Shown one piece after another: positions 11,550 to 25,000 of a stretch of 64,000 nt of DNA (position 1 is the first letter of the stretch; each line of letters begins with the position of its first letter). This DNA comes from Epichloe hybrida (Eukaryota; Ascomycota; Sordariomycetes; Hypocreales; Clavicipitaceae). The translations under genes and the position numbers were made by a program. The DNA lies in the NCBI GenBank assembly GCA_019022495.1, contig JAFEKR010000028.1:310001-374000 (forward strand), in the 5' to 3' direction. The notes under the pieces are model-generated. The model ran no database searches. It had not been told where the DNA came from and was given only the letters and a program-made list of their open reading frames with translations.

Positions 11550-12347
11550 ATGGTCCAAACGTCAGCTGTAGTGACGGCCGCCGTCGCAACCGCCGCCACA
11601 GCCATCGTCGGTATGTCGGAACTCTATGCGCACCTTTCTCTCTGCGACTAGCTTTCAAGACCCAGTTTATTGTATTATTTTTGAGACGGTATCTCAAACT
11701 CCTTGCTGATGATCGGGCGTCTTCTTGTACTGCAGCTTACGCCGTCTACTTTGACTACCGGCGACGAAGCTATGCCGAATTCCGCCGCGACCTGAGACGA
11801 AACGAGCGCAGACAAGCTCGTGCGGAGAGGGATGAGGCCGAGGCTTCAACGCGCGCTCAACGAGACGCCATCAAGATCAGAGTCGACGAGACCAAGGCAG
11901 AGGGCTTCCCCGCTGGTGTTGAGGAGCGTGAGGCATACTTCAACGAACAGGTCATGTCTGGAGAAATGCTCAGCTCGGATCGTACGTCATACCTACCTCG
12001 TCAATCGCATCCCTTTCCTGCATCACTCAAGCTAACGCTGTTGCAACGCAACAGCTTCCAAAGCCGTCGAGTCCGCTCTTGCTTTCTACAAGGGTCTCAA
12101 GGTGTACCCTGCTCCAGGCGACCTGATCAAGATCTACGACAGCACCGTTCCCAAGGTTCGTTTGCAGTCAGCTGACAGATGCATTTCTCGCTGTTACTGT
12201 GTTCTAACTCTGTTCGTTTCTTTCCAGCCTATATTAGACATCCTCGCCGAGATGATAGCATACGACTCGTCTCTCGACATCCGTTCCCGCCCTACCGGCC
12301 CTGGTGGCATCAACCTCGGCGACATTCCCAACGTCGGCCTCGACTGA
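11550..12347 (+). CDS. TOM20: Mitochondrial import receptor subunit TOM20
   Basis: Four exons (11550-11610, 11736-11981, 12055-12155, 12228-12347) give 175 aa. An Ala/Val-rich transmembrane anchor (about residues 5-25) is followed directly by YFDYRRR, the TOM20 signature-anchor junction. A charged linker ([16 protein letters not shown]) precedes the TPR-like receptor domain ([19 protein letters not shown]). The C-terminus is NIPNVGLD. TOM20 recognises amphipathic presequences at the outer membrane. The length agrees with Neurospora TOM20. The start lies in a good context (AAAAATGG) and intron 1 splits a glycine/alanine codon. Confidence 0.95.
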
Positions 12348-12899
12348 GCGAAGCACGCATCTGTCATGATCAATTGGCGTCAAACCTACAGCCCTAGTAG
12401 AGAAATACATCTCCCCTCTACTTTGACGAAACCATTGCATCGACCTCACCTGTCGATGGCATTCCCTGGGCTGCGTCTCACCACAGGGCGCTCGGTTTGG
12501 TACAGGATTATGGAGAAATAGACACCACCCAAACAAAAGAAAACGATGGACGAAGGGACGGGAGGCGATGTCCCTGTGTACGATATATATATACATATTT
12601 CGCTCTTTCCGTTCGCGTACAGAGCTTTGTGTAAACAGTTCCTAACGGCAGTATAATACCGCTCTGGATGGTGGAAGGCGTCTGGGAATACCCAAGGCAA
12701 CATTTTTCCATGAATCTTTGTGGGTTCACGCATAATTTTGTGCTTCCACAATGTGACGTATGGTGGTGGGTGTACCATTACAATTTTTACGAAAATGACG
12801 CCTTGCCGTTTCGAGGCATTTATTGACTGAAGGTGAGATTGAGTACGCAAAGTGAATTTTTTTAATTTTTTTTTTTCAAATCAGAACGACCCTTCTTCT
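12348..12899. other. Convergent intergenic region of TOM20 and TYW1
   Basis: It holds only the two 3' flanks and a poly-T run near 12858-12877. I see no gene in it. Confidence 0.6.
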
Positions 12900-15339
12900 T
12901 CACCAGCTGTCCGGTGGCGGTGCCTCCCGAACCACAACATTTTCAATTTTCCTCCCCTTTCTATCAACGCGATCATCTCTGGGATCGAATCCACCGTTCC
13001 CCCATAAAGCCCACTCCGGCGTCGGCTCACCCATGTAGTCCTCCGGCGTCCAATCACCGTCCGGCCCTCTCTCCTCAAGAAGCTCAAAGAACTTGGTATA
13101 ATCGATGTGCGTGTGCCACCTGCCATTGACCGAGAACCGCTCGCTGGCCAGCAGGATGCAGCAGCTGTGCGCATGTTCTGCCGCGATGCCATATTTCAGA
13201 CCCTTGTCCTTGAGACGCTTATCGAGAGCGTTGACGAACTCGCACACTTCCCAGTAGAAAGGGACATTGGACATGCTGAGTCCGGCGTTGGAGGACGTCG
13301 ATGTGCCGCAGTATGTCACGCCCTTTACTTCCACAAAACAGGGAAGGCCTCGCTCGACAAGCTGTGCGTAACCCTCTGCTTCGTCCTCAACGTTGAACCC
13401 CTTCACGAGGGTCAGTCGGAAGACAGTGCGGTGACGGAACCGCTTCTCCCGCAGAATGTCGAGACATGTTTGGAAGCGCTCCCAGAAGTCTCGGTGGAGA
13501 GGTCGGTCAATCTTGCGCAGGGAGTCTTTGTTGGACGCGTCGATGGAGACGTAGAGTTGGGTGACGGCCTTGAGGGCGGCCAGCTGATCGGGGTGCTGTG
13601 CGTTGCAGACTAGGAATGACGAGATGCGCTCCGCGTGAAGCATGGCGAGGAACTCATTGATGTGCGGGTAAAAGATGGGCTCTCCGACCAGGGACAGCGC
13701 GCAGTGACGGATCTTGAGGGCTTCGGCGTAGCGCTCTGCTCGTACGCCAGGAACGCCTCGCAGCATCCTGATCTTTTTGTAGTGGCCTTCCTTGACGCCT
13801 TCGAAAATCATCTCGGGGGGGTCGACGACCCAGCGCCAGGTTGTTCCAACGGGGTTGGTGCCGTGTCTCCAGCAAAAGACGCATTTGTTAGAGCAGGACA
13901 GGGAAGGGGTGGTTTCCATGCATTGATGCGAGTTGATGCCATAGAGGGAGTATTTGTAACAGCTCCCTCGGCCGCGAAGAGCAGACTTGGTCCAGCGACA
14001 AATCTTGACTCCGGAGTGAGATCCTACGATGGAATATCCTTGCTTCGTGAGGGCCGCATAGGTGGGTGAGTTTTTGGCAACCATTTCCTTGATCACAGGA
14101 GCAACTTGGGTGCGCTTCTTCGTCGACGATCCATACGATGTGAAATCGACGGCCAGAGGGGCCTTCTTGCTGTTTGTGCTGGGCTTGTTCGCCGATGTTC
14201 GTAGCATACGTCCAAGGTCCTCCACATCGTCCAGCGGTCGAGAGGATTCCTTCTCCCTCCCAGAAGCGTCATCTTCGAATAAAACTTCGCCATCGTCTTC
14301 ATCGGCGACATCCTCGGCATCGCTCTCAACTGCGTCTCCACTTCCCGGTACGCCTTCACCTAAACTACCGTTTCGCGCAACGTGAGCAATCACCTCTTGT
14401 ATGCCCAATGCCCACTCGTCGAATCTCTCAACATGATTTCCCCTCATGTCGCCCATGCCGACAGGATAAGCGCGTTTGCGGGCAGTCAGCTTCGACATCC
14501 ACCTGTCAAGCTCCTTGGCTTGGAAGCAATAGCCCTCTGACTCATCAGGCCAGCCCTCCTTGTCTCCAAACCCAAAGACTGAGTAGCCAAGCAATGATGC
14601 CAGAGGAGCCGTGTCGATTCTAAAATCGTGATGCGTCTCTTCAAGGTGTTGCAGGAGTGTGTCGTTGATCGTGTCAATATTATAGCTTGGCAAGAGGAAC
14701 AAGTAGAAAAGGTAGGCGTTCTCGGCTGACTTGGCAGGACTAACAAAAAAGTCTTCGAAGTCGATATCGGCCAAATCGTGGACTTCAGGTTTTAGAACCC
14801 GTCTCCCAGTGTCTTGTGAGAGTTGAGCGGCAGATCTCGATAACGTGGCCAAGAACTGTTTCGCAATCTTTTCCGTCTTTGTCGTAACTGAGGAAAAGAA
14901 TATCAAGACCTTGACAGGCCGGCTCTTGTCGTGGTACGCCTTATCCTCTGCGACTGGCTTCTTGACCATGCCACCCTTGATCCTGCGGGGCCCATCGGGT
15001 CCAGCAGTGTTGATCCCTCCGGTGATGACAGCATTGGACCGTCTTTTCGTATCCTCTGTGACAATTGTACTTTGCGGTTCTTTCGGTCGCGCCTTCAGGG
15101 GTTCCAATTCCACCTTGTTGCGAATATACACTCGGATCGCCGCGAGAAGCACCAGCGCACACAGTATAAGCGGTGTTCGGTTTTCGTGCCAAAGCTCGAC
15201 AACGTCTTTTGCGCCCAGTTAGCCAGCCCGTCAACGCACTCTGAAGACAGATATTTTGCCGCCTACCATCAAATTTGACCCCTGAATAACCCTTGAACAA
15301 CCCTTGGAGCGGGTCTGTTTTCTGGCAGACTCCAGCCAT
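12900..15339 (-). CDS. TYW1: tRNA 4-demethylwyosine synthase TYW1
   Basis: Two exons (15267-15339, 12900-15205) give 792 aa. The intron has the branch site GGCTAAC and its removal deletes an in-frame TAA. The N-terminus carries a membrane segment (PLILCALVLLAAI, about 33-50). A flavodoxin-like FMN domain follows (VLIFFSSVTTKTEKIAK at about 125), then an acidic linker and the radical SAM domain with CxxxCxxC in LSCSNKCVFCWRH (about 462-470). TYW1 condenses N1-methylguanosine at position 37 of tRNA-Phe with pyruvate carbons to build the wybutosine tricycle, acting at the ER face in yeast. Length is close to yeast TYW1 (810 aa). A downstream GTG start would lose the anchor, so the ATG at 15339 is preferred. 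Confidence 0.93.
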
Positions 15340-15933
15340 TCTGCAGGCTTTGCGATCACCTCCGGCGTTCAAGATGAGGAAGCGTGGTCGTTCTTTTCAT
15401 CGGTACGTCAACTGGTCTGACTGTAAATTTGGTGGGGACAAGTCTCAGCCCGCAGCGGATTTTACTTATCGATAACGCAGCACGTCAATTTCAATTTCAA
15501 ATGCGAGCGACTTGGACCCCAAACCAACCAGTCTTAGCTAACCTAAACCCTAAACCAGGTATTTGGTCTTGGTCTGAATCATCACGCAATGCATTCCAAT
15601 GTTCTGCTCTCTGGCTCTTCTTTTTTTTCCCCAGGTCATTAATCTTGTATTCCTGGCCACAAACATGAACACCGCATTGCTTGCATCGAGTATCAGTGTT
15701 GCAGCAGGGGTACAAGACCGCCCGTTTCTACAATGCAACTTGAGACCTCAAAACTTTCCATCATCAACTACGAAGAGGACCAAAAAAACACTCCTGGGCA
15801 AATAAGAGCAAGTTGTTTCGAAATGAGCTAAGTACCGAGCAGGAATGGCAACAAGCAACCTGCGAAGTAAATTGCGAATATCACTTTGAAATACCTCATT
15901 TGTAAAAGTTGCAGAGCAAGGCACAACAACCGT
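15340..15933. other. Intergenic between TYW1 and the Rad5-type gene
   Basis: It contains the TYW1 promoter and the 3' flank of the SNF2 gene. Short open frames do not resemble any protein I know. Confidence 0.6.
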
Positions 15934-18900
15934 CTAGGAGAGTAGCTTGGCAATATCTGCCATCCTCGTCTCCTTGGCCGCCTTGACTTTCTTTTCCTTT
16001 TCCTGAAATGCCTTCGTGACCAACTGTCTCTTTTGCTTTTGAATATCCAACACTCTCTCTTCAACAGATCCTTCCACAATCAGCCTCCAAACAGTTGTCT
16101 CTCTGGTTTGTCCAAGTCTGTGAACCCTGTCAATGGCTTGGTCCTCGATCGCGGGAGCCCACCCTAGGAATAATCAGCACTTGGAGAAAACATCAAAGAG
16201 GAGACGGAAAGGGTGAAAACACGTACAGCTATCTGATAAAATAACGGTATCCGCAGACACAAGGTTCAGTCCAACACTGCACACGGCCAGGCTTGCAAGC
16301 AAGATTCGTGTGTCAGCATCAGTGTCCAGTGCTCGAATGGCACGATCGCGTTTTTCCGTATTCATGCTTCCATCGACTCGGCTGTATTTGATGCCGGAGC
16401 TGTCGAGCTGATTCTGAACAATGTTCAGGAATGATGTCCACTGTGAGAAGATCACCACCTTTGAACCGGGGTTGTTCAACGTTGCTCGAACGATTTGCAT
16501 CATGGCTTCAGTCTTGGAACTCTGCGTTGTTATGTCAAAGTTCTCATCAAAGTCCGTCTCTGCCGCGGGCTCCAAGAGACAATCTTCGGAAAGCACGTTC
16601 CTGCACATGGGGCATTTGTGCTGGATCTGAATGGCTTTAGTAATGCAAGCTCGGCAAAATACGTGCTTGCAATTCGTGATGACTGGACCAGTCGGTATGT
16701 CGTAACATATAGCGCAATCCTCTTGGTTCTCAACGTAGAGTCGCAGAGCCTCTCGTAGTAAGGCCGTGTTTTTTTCATCTAAAGGCACAACGTCTTGACC
16801 TTCAAACAGCTTCATCAACTCATTGATCCGATTTTTGCAGAGCGTCCAATGATTGCACCTTGCAAGCTGTCAGCTGCACAATCTCTTTATGCTGGAGGGT
16901 GGCAAAGCAACTTACGTCTGGCGCAGCCGTAGCAGTCGTTCCAGGACGCCTTGGAATTTCCCCTTCTGCTCGGCCACCTTGGTTTGGTACTCCGCCAGTG
17001 CACCGCGAGCTTCATCACTATGTTCTGATTAGCCTCGGCATCCTCGATCGAAACCAGGGTCTACTTACAGCAGGATATCATATCTTCGTTTCTCCTCAGG
17101 GTGAAAAGTGACGTGATGCAAATATTCCTTCTTTGGTGGTAATTTCAGATCGACAAACTTCATGTCTTTCTTTCGCCGGAGACAAATGTCCTGCATAAGT
17201 GCTTGCAAGACTGCCTCTGCGCTAGAGTCACCCGCCGCCAACTTTCTGGTCACCTTTGTGTTGTAGATCTCAGGCTGTTCGATTCCTCCAGTGATGTGCA
17301 AGAACTTGATCAGAGACTGCAGATCCTTCACCGAGTTAATTCTGGCGATTAACGGTTAGTATAATCGGGGCCAAAGGTATAGCATTGCTCAGCACCTACA
17401 TCGGAGTACCAGTCAAGACCCATCGCGACCTAGCTTTGATATCGCAGGCAGCCAGACCAACCTTTGTCTTGGCGTTGCGAATAATGTGACCCTCATCTAG
17501 GACAACACGCCTCCACTCAACGCTGCTCGACAAAAGAACCTGGGGCACCTTGGCATCTTTTTCGCGAGCAAGCTTGCCATAACTGGTAATCACCACATCG
17601 TACTCCATCAGTCCTTTGGCGGTCATTTTCTTGTCTCCGTGGTAGATGAAAACACTCGGAGCGCATTCAGGTTTGACGTGGCGTTCGATCTGCTGTTTCC
17701 AATTGCTCATGACGCTAACAGGAGCAACGATCAACGTCGTTCCCGAACCTCCCGTCAGTATCAAACTGATGATTTGAAGGGTCTTACCAAGTCCCATGTC
17801 GTCTGCCAAGATGCCACCTGAAAATAGTTGTGGCGGCGATGTATTAACATAGTCTGTTGCGGCATTCCAATAGTAGCCTCTACTGTCCTGTTTCCATAAC
17901 TGAACAATGTTGCCAAGCTCTTTTGTCGGCAAGACTGGATTCTCCTTTAGAGTCATCCATGCTAGCCCCTGAAATTGTCTGAACACAAATGTCTGGATTT
18001 ATGACGGGAGCAGAAAACATACCTGAAGTTGATACGGCAACAGAGTTGCTGTCAAAGCTGCTGGTTGTTCGCATCTTGGCATTTCGGACAAGTATTTCTC
18101 GTCCATGGCAAATGTTTTGATTGCATCAGCCCCATTGCTGAGATCGACAGACTGGCTGTGCTTCAAAATATCCTCCAGTGATATCTCGGGTTCATCGAAA
18201 CCTTTTGTGCCAAATCCATGCGTCGAGCCACCGGCTTTTAAGCTCATTGTAGTCCTCTGAGCTTCAGCTTCCTTCTTAGTGCGCTTCAGTTCCGTGGCCT
18301 TGACGAGCTTGTCAGCCTTGAGGCTGTTCTCGATCCTTGTGCGGTCTCTCGGATTACTTGGCCCATAGAAAGCAAGTTTGACAGGGCAATCGTAAGCCCC
18401 TTTATATCCAGACAGGGAAGCTTCGAGAACGATGTCTCCCGAATCCTGAGTCATCATCAGCGTCTGCAACTATGAGTGGTTTATTGTCCCACTGACCACA
18501 TATGGTGCTACTTTTGCAACTATCTTTCTGGGCAAGTGTCCAATTTGCTGATACATGACGTTGTCCATACGGATGGCGTTCCTGTCATACTGGATTGCAA
18601 ATTAGAGAACCATGCACAAAACCAATGGACAGTCACACGCCTTACTTGATTCTCAGGTTCTCGCCGACACAGGACAACCTCACCGGGAGAGGCTTCGCCC
18701 CTGTAATATTGGATCCCAACAATCTTAGTATCTGGGAAAACGAGAGTTAATCAGAAGGCCTCTTAAATCAATGGCATCAAGAGTTAGCACCGAGATCACG
18801 CACCAAAGGTACCGTAAGGTTCTCTCACCGGCCCGTCATCGTCCTGAGTTAGGTCTAAAACCTCATTTTCGTATGCTGCCGTTTGAGAGGAACTCATCGG

Positions 18901-19089
18901 CTGGCTGGACGAAATTGCATGCCGGCTAACCTGCGTGCCGCTGGGCGAAGAGTCATAGACAGATGACCCGCCCAAACCGGTCGAGGAGGTCGCTTGGGCG
19001 GGCGAATGCCGCTTTGCTGGCAGCTGAGATTCGTAGTCGCCGGTGAGATCAACCACATCTCGAAGGCTTCTTTTTTGGCGGCCAGGCAT
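15934..19089 (-). CDS. HIRAN-SNF2-RING helicase, Rad5/HLTF (SMARCA3) type
   Basis: Nine exons (18804-19089, 18646-18731, 18497-18589, 18023-18469, 17400-17968, 17069-17341, 16916-17017, 16227-16858, 15934-16163) give 905 aa. Domain order: HIRAN (about 95-155, [13 protein letters not shown] to IGHLPRKIV), SNF2 ATPase (Walker A DDMGLGKT at about 360, DEGH box at about 465), C3HC4 RING inserted in the helicase (CAIC at about 668 to CPMC at about 706), then the C-terminal helicase lobe (VVIFSQW at about 750, RVHRLGQ). This is the architecture of yeast Rad5 and human HLTF, which polyubiquitinate PCNA and remodel stalled forks. HIRAN binds 3' single-stranded ends. At 905 aa it is shorter than Rad5, so an HLTF-like paralogue is possible. 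The N-terminal tail holds VVDLTGDYE and [10 protein letters not shown], which look like SUMO-interacting motifs. Confidence 0.92.
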
Positions 19090-22000
19090 GATAGTCTAAT
19101 GAGGCGCCAGATGGAGTGTGTAAGTCATTTCGGTACTTTATTGCAGCCACCGAAGTTGGTAAAGGAAAATCACTCACTGTGATTCTCGTCACTTGGCTGT
19201 TGGAGAGGAAACCCCCACAGAATACTGCAAAACCCCGCAATTTCAAGACGAAATGAAGTTTCAGATGTTGCACGCAGCTCGCAGTTGTAGTCAGTTGTGT
19301 AAGTCGCCTCAGCTCTGACTAGCGCGCTTTCTCCAACTGGTGGTAGTTTTCGTCAATGGCGAACTCCTACATATTATTACTAATAGTAAGGGGCCCACGA
19401 TGGAGGGGCGCCTGGAAGGGTCTCGGGCGCTGCAAGGGGCGACGCGTACGATGTAGAGATACAAGTGGGCCCATCCCATCCCATCCCATCCCATCTAATC
19501 CCATCCCATCTAACCCCATCTAATAATCCGTGTATACATTGTACATACAACGCGATGCGCGGCGACCCCCATCGGACCGGGTTGCGCAGGGATGACTAGC
19601 CACAAGAAGGAGGAACCTGGGAGGCCAGGGGTATCGGACATACTAAGCTCGAATGGGACTACTTCCTTTGGCCACACACACAAGTCTTAGATGCAGCAGA
19701 TTCGCAGTGACGCCCAACAAGAAAGACTGAAGACAGAAGAATCCCCCCAAGTCGGCGGTTGGCGTCTGAGACAACACAAAAAAGGGCTACATGTATCTTG
19801 CCAGTTCCAGACACGAGAAGACACGAAAGAATACGTACGTGCGTGTACGGGTCATCGAAGCGTTGGTCCGATGATTCGAATACGGGACCGAATTGCCAGG
19901 CAACAGATCAGGACAACCACCCGTCTCACCTACTTGTCTCGGGGACGCGTGAATGCCAAAAATGTTACAATCTGCCGGCCATTGCGGGCGCGGATCTTGC
20001 GAACTTTCTCTCCGCTCTGTCAGTGCTTACGTACATACGATGCTATTTCGGGCCCAATGTGAGTTTGGACCGTCGAACAAGGTTCCAGTCGTCGAGTCCG
20101 TACATGTACATGGTAACATTTCCAGAAATTCATCAGGGGCTTTCCGTCGCCAACTGCCACATTGCGCTGATCAATCTCACGGTGAAATTCAGGTTGCATT
20201 TCTCCGCCGTCCAATTTGATAAAACCCTGGTACCCACGTAATAACCCCATCCCCGTTCTGTCAGGCGTACATACGTCACCACGTTCAACAAAGCGTTGTC
20301 AGGCGAGTGACCACTGACATGTTGACTCACATACATGTACAATTTGACATGTCTGTAAATGGAACATTGTACAAGCTCTTCTCTGTATCGATGCATGGGT
20401 AAGCGAGAAGTAAATTACCAAGTGTAAAAAAAAGGGGTCCCACCTCTTCACGAACCTTGGCGTGTGCCATGCTACTAGTGCTTATTTCGTGATTTCTTCT
20501 GATGAATGTCATTGTCGGGAAAATGCCGTTATTACCGCCACCAAGGTTCGGTTCGTCCTCACCGTCTCTTCATTGCATTAGTCACGCTAGCTAGCCAAAC
20601 AGCCCAATGGAACAATTCTCCTCGAATTCTCCTCGCGGAACACTCCGCAGCCCGCATGGCAGCGAGCGCGAGCCGATTCCGCTAAACTCAATTACTCGAA
20701 CCACTCACTGCTCGGTACCGCGATTTCGGGGCAACAAACGCCACCTGGTCCAATAAGGCAAGGAAGGGCTCCTTCATCGGGTCTCACTCAAACTAGGGCT
20801 TTCCGGGTTCTTGACCACGAGAAAATAGAGCTTGTTGGATGATGAATCCGGCACTGAGGAAGGCCACCTCTTCGCGTCAACGGTGATGATGATATGTGGA
20901 CGATGCAGTACTGACTGCAGTGTGCCCGAAAGAACACCGAGGGAAGCCAAGAGTTCATGTAGCTTGGATCGCACAGCACCCAAGAGTGACTCAACCCAGA
21001 GCGTTGAGACATACAGAAGTCTAGGATTTTGTAGGCAGACATTTCAGACTCGTTCAATCTTACTGTGGTTCTCGGGGCGTGCCATGCATACATACGTACA
21101 TGCATACACATACATACTACACCCATGTATTTAGAGGCTTCATGCAAGCTCTGAGGGGTGACACGGTGTCTCTCTTTCCAATTGCATTCTGTGAAACCGT
21201 CAGCGTAATCACCATGGCCAGATCAGACCGATCTCTTCGCTGTCCACGTGACTTGTCAAGTCTGCCTACTTCGCTCGAGGCCAAACAAAAAGAGGCATGG
21301 CTCCGAAGGACCAACAGACTAGAGTGACACTGCATTAATTCCGGGTTGCACACACTCACTGCCCATGCTAGTCAGAGCTCCAAAATCAAAAAAAAATCAA
21401 AAAACGGTCTTGGTGACATGTTAAAAAAAAATTATCTGGTTCAGGCAGCTAAGAGACTTACTGGCAACAGAGCCATTGCTGTGTTGGGAAACTCGTGTCA
21501 AACCTCTTGGTCTTGCGTTTCCCAGGCCTGGTCAAGCCACGGAGCGCCTTCCCACGCCAGTCGACAAATTCACGCTGACGAGAAACAGCATCTTGCCGCG
21601 ACGGATAGATTTGAAGGATGGCCGCCTCCCCCACCTTTGATTTTATAATGCGGTTGTTGCGATCTCGCCGAGTCTTGCTAGCCACCGTTCTCAGTCGTGT
21701 TGCGCTGATCTTGTCACCGGAATATGAGCCTTCTGCAAATATGCGTCACAGTCAATATCGTAGATCCTGACCGAGGCCAGCCTCATCACTGCTCCCATCG
21801 TGACGGCAAGTTCCAACGGGCTCGACCTGCTTGCTGCTGGCGTAGTGACCAGTAGCGGGCAACAAGCAGTGGTTTGCGCTCATTCATCGTCTGGGGGAGT
21901 TGCCGTACTCCACGCGTCAATGGCGTAGATCGAGTTGCTTTTCGACAAGAAAAATGAGCATCTCGTGGTTGTCAACCTCGAAGAAGAAGATGCCCCCCCC

Positions 22001-25000
22001 CCCCCCCTGGCGTCTTCCCTCCTCCTGCGGAACATTGATGAGAAGAGAGGCCAAGTCAGTGCCCCCTTCTCCCTGGCCTGCCTGGCCCCCTTTTCCGATG
22101 CGGCTCTGCGGACTTTGCTTTTCTTTGCTTGACTGGGTGCCCGATCCGACTGGGAGTAACTGACAGCTCCAGTCACAAACACTTTCAAGGTTTGATGGCC
22201 AACCACCGTCCCCGTGCCACACCCAGGGCAACTCCGTGACAGATTACAGCCCCTACAACTGGTCCAATTCCGAGCATGATGGCAGCTACGCGAATGCCAA
22301 TACACATTCATGCTAGGAGGGAGAAAATTCGTGCCCGCGGTGAGCCCAGTGTTTAAATGAAGAATTGCGGGGAGTATTCTCCGTGACTCCGTATTAGATT
22401 ATCCACCTGGTCAGTAGTTATTGGGGCCCCAGATTTCATCTACATGTACATATATATGTATGTACTGCCTGTGAATCCCGATAACTATAATTAGGACCCC
22501 GTGTTGCACAAAGTCTCTGCTCCGCAGATATTTTTCCCATTTGACCCTTCCGGTGAGCACGCCCCCTTCCATTTCTCTCGACAGCCAAGCAAAATACACC
22601 TGGCAAGGATTGAGATTGCTTGCTTACTGCTGCTTCCCTGATCATCTGGTCGTCAGCAGTGCATAATCATCGCGATTTTCTCAACATTGAAACATTGACT
22701 CGGATGTTTTATTCAATCGTCTGTTCTAAAACGCAGGTCAGAACAACGCCCACACAGTAATAGTTGTCGCCGCGCCCTGAAGAGTCAATGAAGACGCCAT
22801 TCGGGTTTTGAGAAGTCTCAAAAAACCAGAGTCATGAACTCACAACATTCAACGTAAAAAAGGTTGACGTTGATTTTCACATTGATGCATTCAAAATATC
22901 CCCTTGTTTGTTTGTCAGCAAACCATCCGCTCTTGAGCCAGGAATTACCCAAGCCAATCGTGATGCAGAGCCAATGACAACTCAGTACCATCCATGGAGC
23001 AGTGGCTCCGATGCCGTTGATTGGCCGTTTCACTCGCATGGATCAGGGGTCTGACAGCCCGCCTTGCCCGCCTGCCCATCCACACCTTGTTCGCCTTGTT
23101 CGCCTTGTTCTGACAGTTCTGGATTCCTGGCCTGCATGCCGGCCCGTCAGTTGGTCACCTTTCCGCCCATGGCAATACTACACATGTACGCCTCATATGT
23201 CGTTATATGTATTGCTCCGTGCCTCCGTATGTACAGAGTTGACATCGGCGGCAGTTTGTTTGGCTTTCGACAACCCGCTTTTCTGCTTGCTCGCAATCCC
23301 GCGCCCCTGGTTCTGAGCCCCGGTCAAGGACATACATGTATCGGACCAACGGCAGGCAGATCAACACGTTCCCAAACTGGCAATCAGTGCGATTGATGCG
23401 ATTTGTTGTTCAAAGCCCTGGCGCTTCGGGATCCTAAATCTTGGCAGACGTCCCCGAACACGTCCCCGAACACGCGGAAGACAGGACTCGTCACAAAACT
23501 CGAGCCTTTTTCTTAACTTAACCATGACCCCCCCTGCCATCGCTTCTTCACCATGGTTATTTCGGCCGATTAAATCCAACTTTTGACTATTATTGGCCTT
23601 TTGCGTACCTCTGACATGACGTGCATGCTTCGTTCTTATTATCATGGTGATGCTTTTATATTTTTCCGCGACAAATTTCAGACTAGGTGCAGCATCACAT
23701 CTCCATAGGTGCGGGCAAATTACCAATGACACCGGCCCTATCACGTTCAGGAAACCATATTCCAGTCCAGGGGGAATTGCTGAGTGAACATGTGAATCTA
23801 GATCGCCAGATCTAGCTTTACCACTAGCTGCGTTTACCGAAGAGGCACAGCGACCCTGGGGTTTTGCATTCAAAAGGAAATCACGATGGTGGCACCCAAT
23901 GAATGGGCCGGTCTGCTTCAATGGTTTCACTGGACTGGCCAAGACATCAAAAGCGAGATAGATCGGCTTGCCGTCGGAAAGAGGAAAGCCCCCTTACCTC
24001 CAGCATTCTTGCTTCTCATGACCGGAGTGGCATTTCAACTGGTCATGTTTCACTTTGGCCAATTTTGCCAGGGAGGGGAGGCGCGGCACGACCAGAATAG
24101 ATTTGTCACCGGCACCAATTGACAACCTCATCTGCCTGACAAGCGTCCATCACCTGGCACGTCAGCCATCTTCCAACCCATCTTCCAACCGATAACTTGC
24201 TGACCCGAGTTTCTGGATACAAGCGGGGGGGAGCTAGCTCCTCGCACCCCCTCCCTTCCTTCCTTTTTTTAAACCCTCTCCGCTAAAGGTTTTGCCAGGG
24301 TGAATTCACACAAACAAGGTCAAGCGGGATGGTCCCTAGCGCGCAGATGTACGCAGACCAGACCAGACCAGGGTGCGGCATGACAGCCTGCGCATGATCA
24401 GTGGGGGCCAGGCCCGTTCCATTCTGTCAATTCTCGAGGCACAGGCCAGGCATACGTAATCCAGGTCATCCCGCCATTTGTAATGCGTACGGATCCGTAG
24501 AGTAATATTAATTAATCTTGTCTCGTCGGAACTCGAAGGCGTGCGTGGACAAGTCTTGCAACTTGCAAGGCTGGCTGACACTTTGAAGCCAGGTGGAGAT
24601 GATAATGCTTATGCAACGGCCCCCCCCCCCCCAGTCCGTCCGTGTCAGCGAATCGATCAGCTGCGCGCAGCTCAGGCAAAATGCAGGAACTGACTGTTCT
24701 GCCGTTTTCACCATGGTCGTCCTGTGATTCAAAGCTGCAATATCATTCTTGTTATATGCCAGGTTTTTTGTTGTCTCCCCGCATCTCATCACCTTATCTC
24801 ATCATTGATTGCTGCACACCCGTCTAGATGGTAGATCACGATACAATGTACATACATACACAATCTCACAAAGGGGGGTGTTGCTGCCCGGGGTGTCGGG
24901 TTCAACGCACAGGCTCCCTGGGAACCCCCCACTGGCCTCCGTTGACGAAGAAGGCCTTGCTTGCTTGATGGAGCAAGCTTACGATGTGTTTGCCTAGCCA

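Noticed and set aside
12900..15152. TYW1 starting at the GTG at 15152
   Set aside because: A spliced first exon gives an ATG start and a complete membrane anchor.
19759..20241. 160-codon + strand frame
   Set aside because: Non-ATG start, no domain, overlaps other equally long frames.
23361..23942. 193-codon minus-strand frame in the gene-free stretch
   Set aside because: It starts at TTG, has no recognisable domain and no flanking exons.
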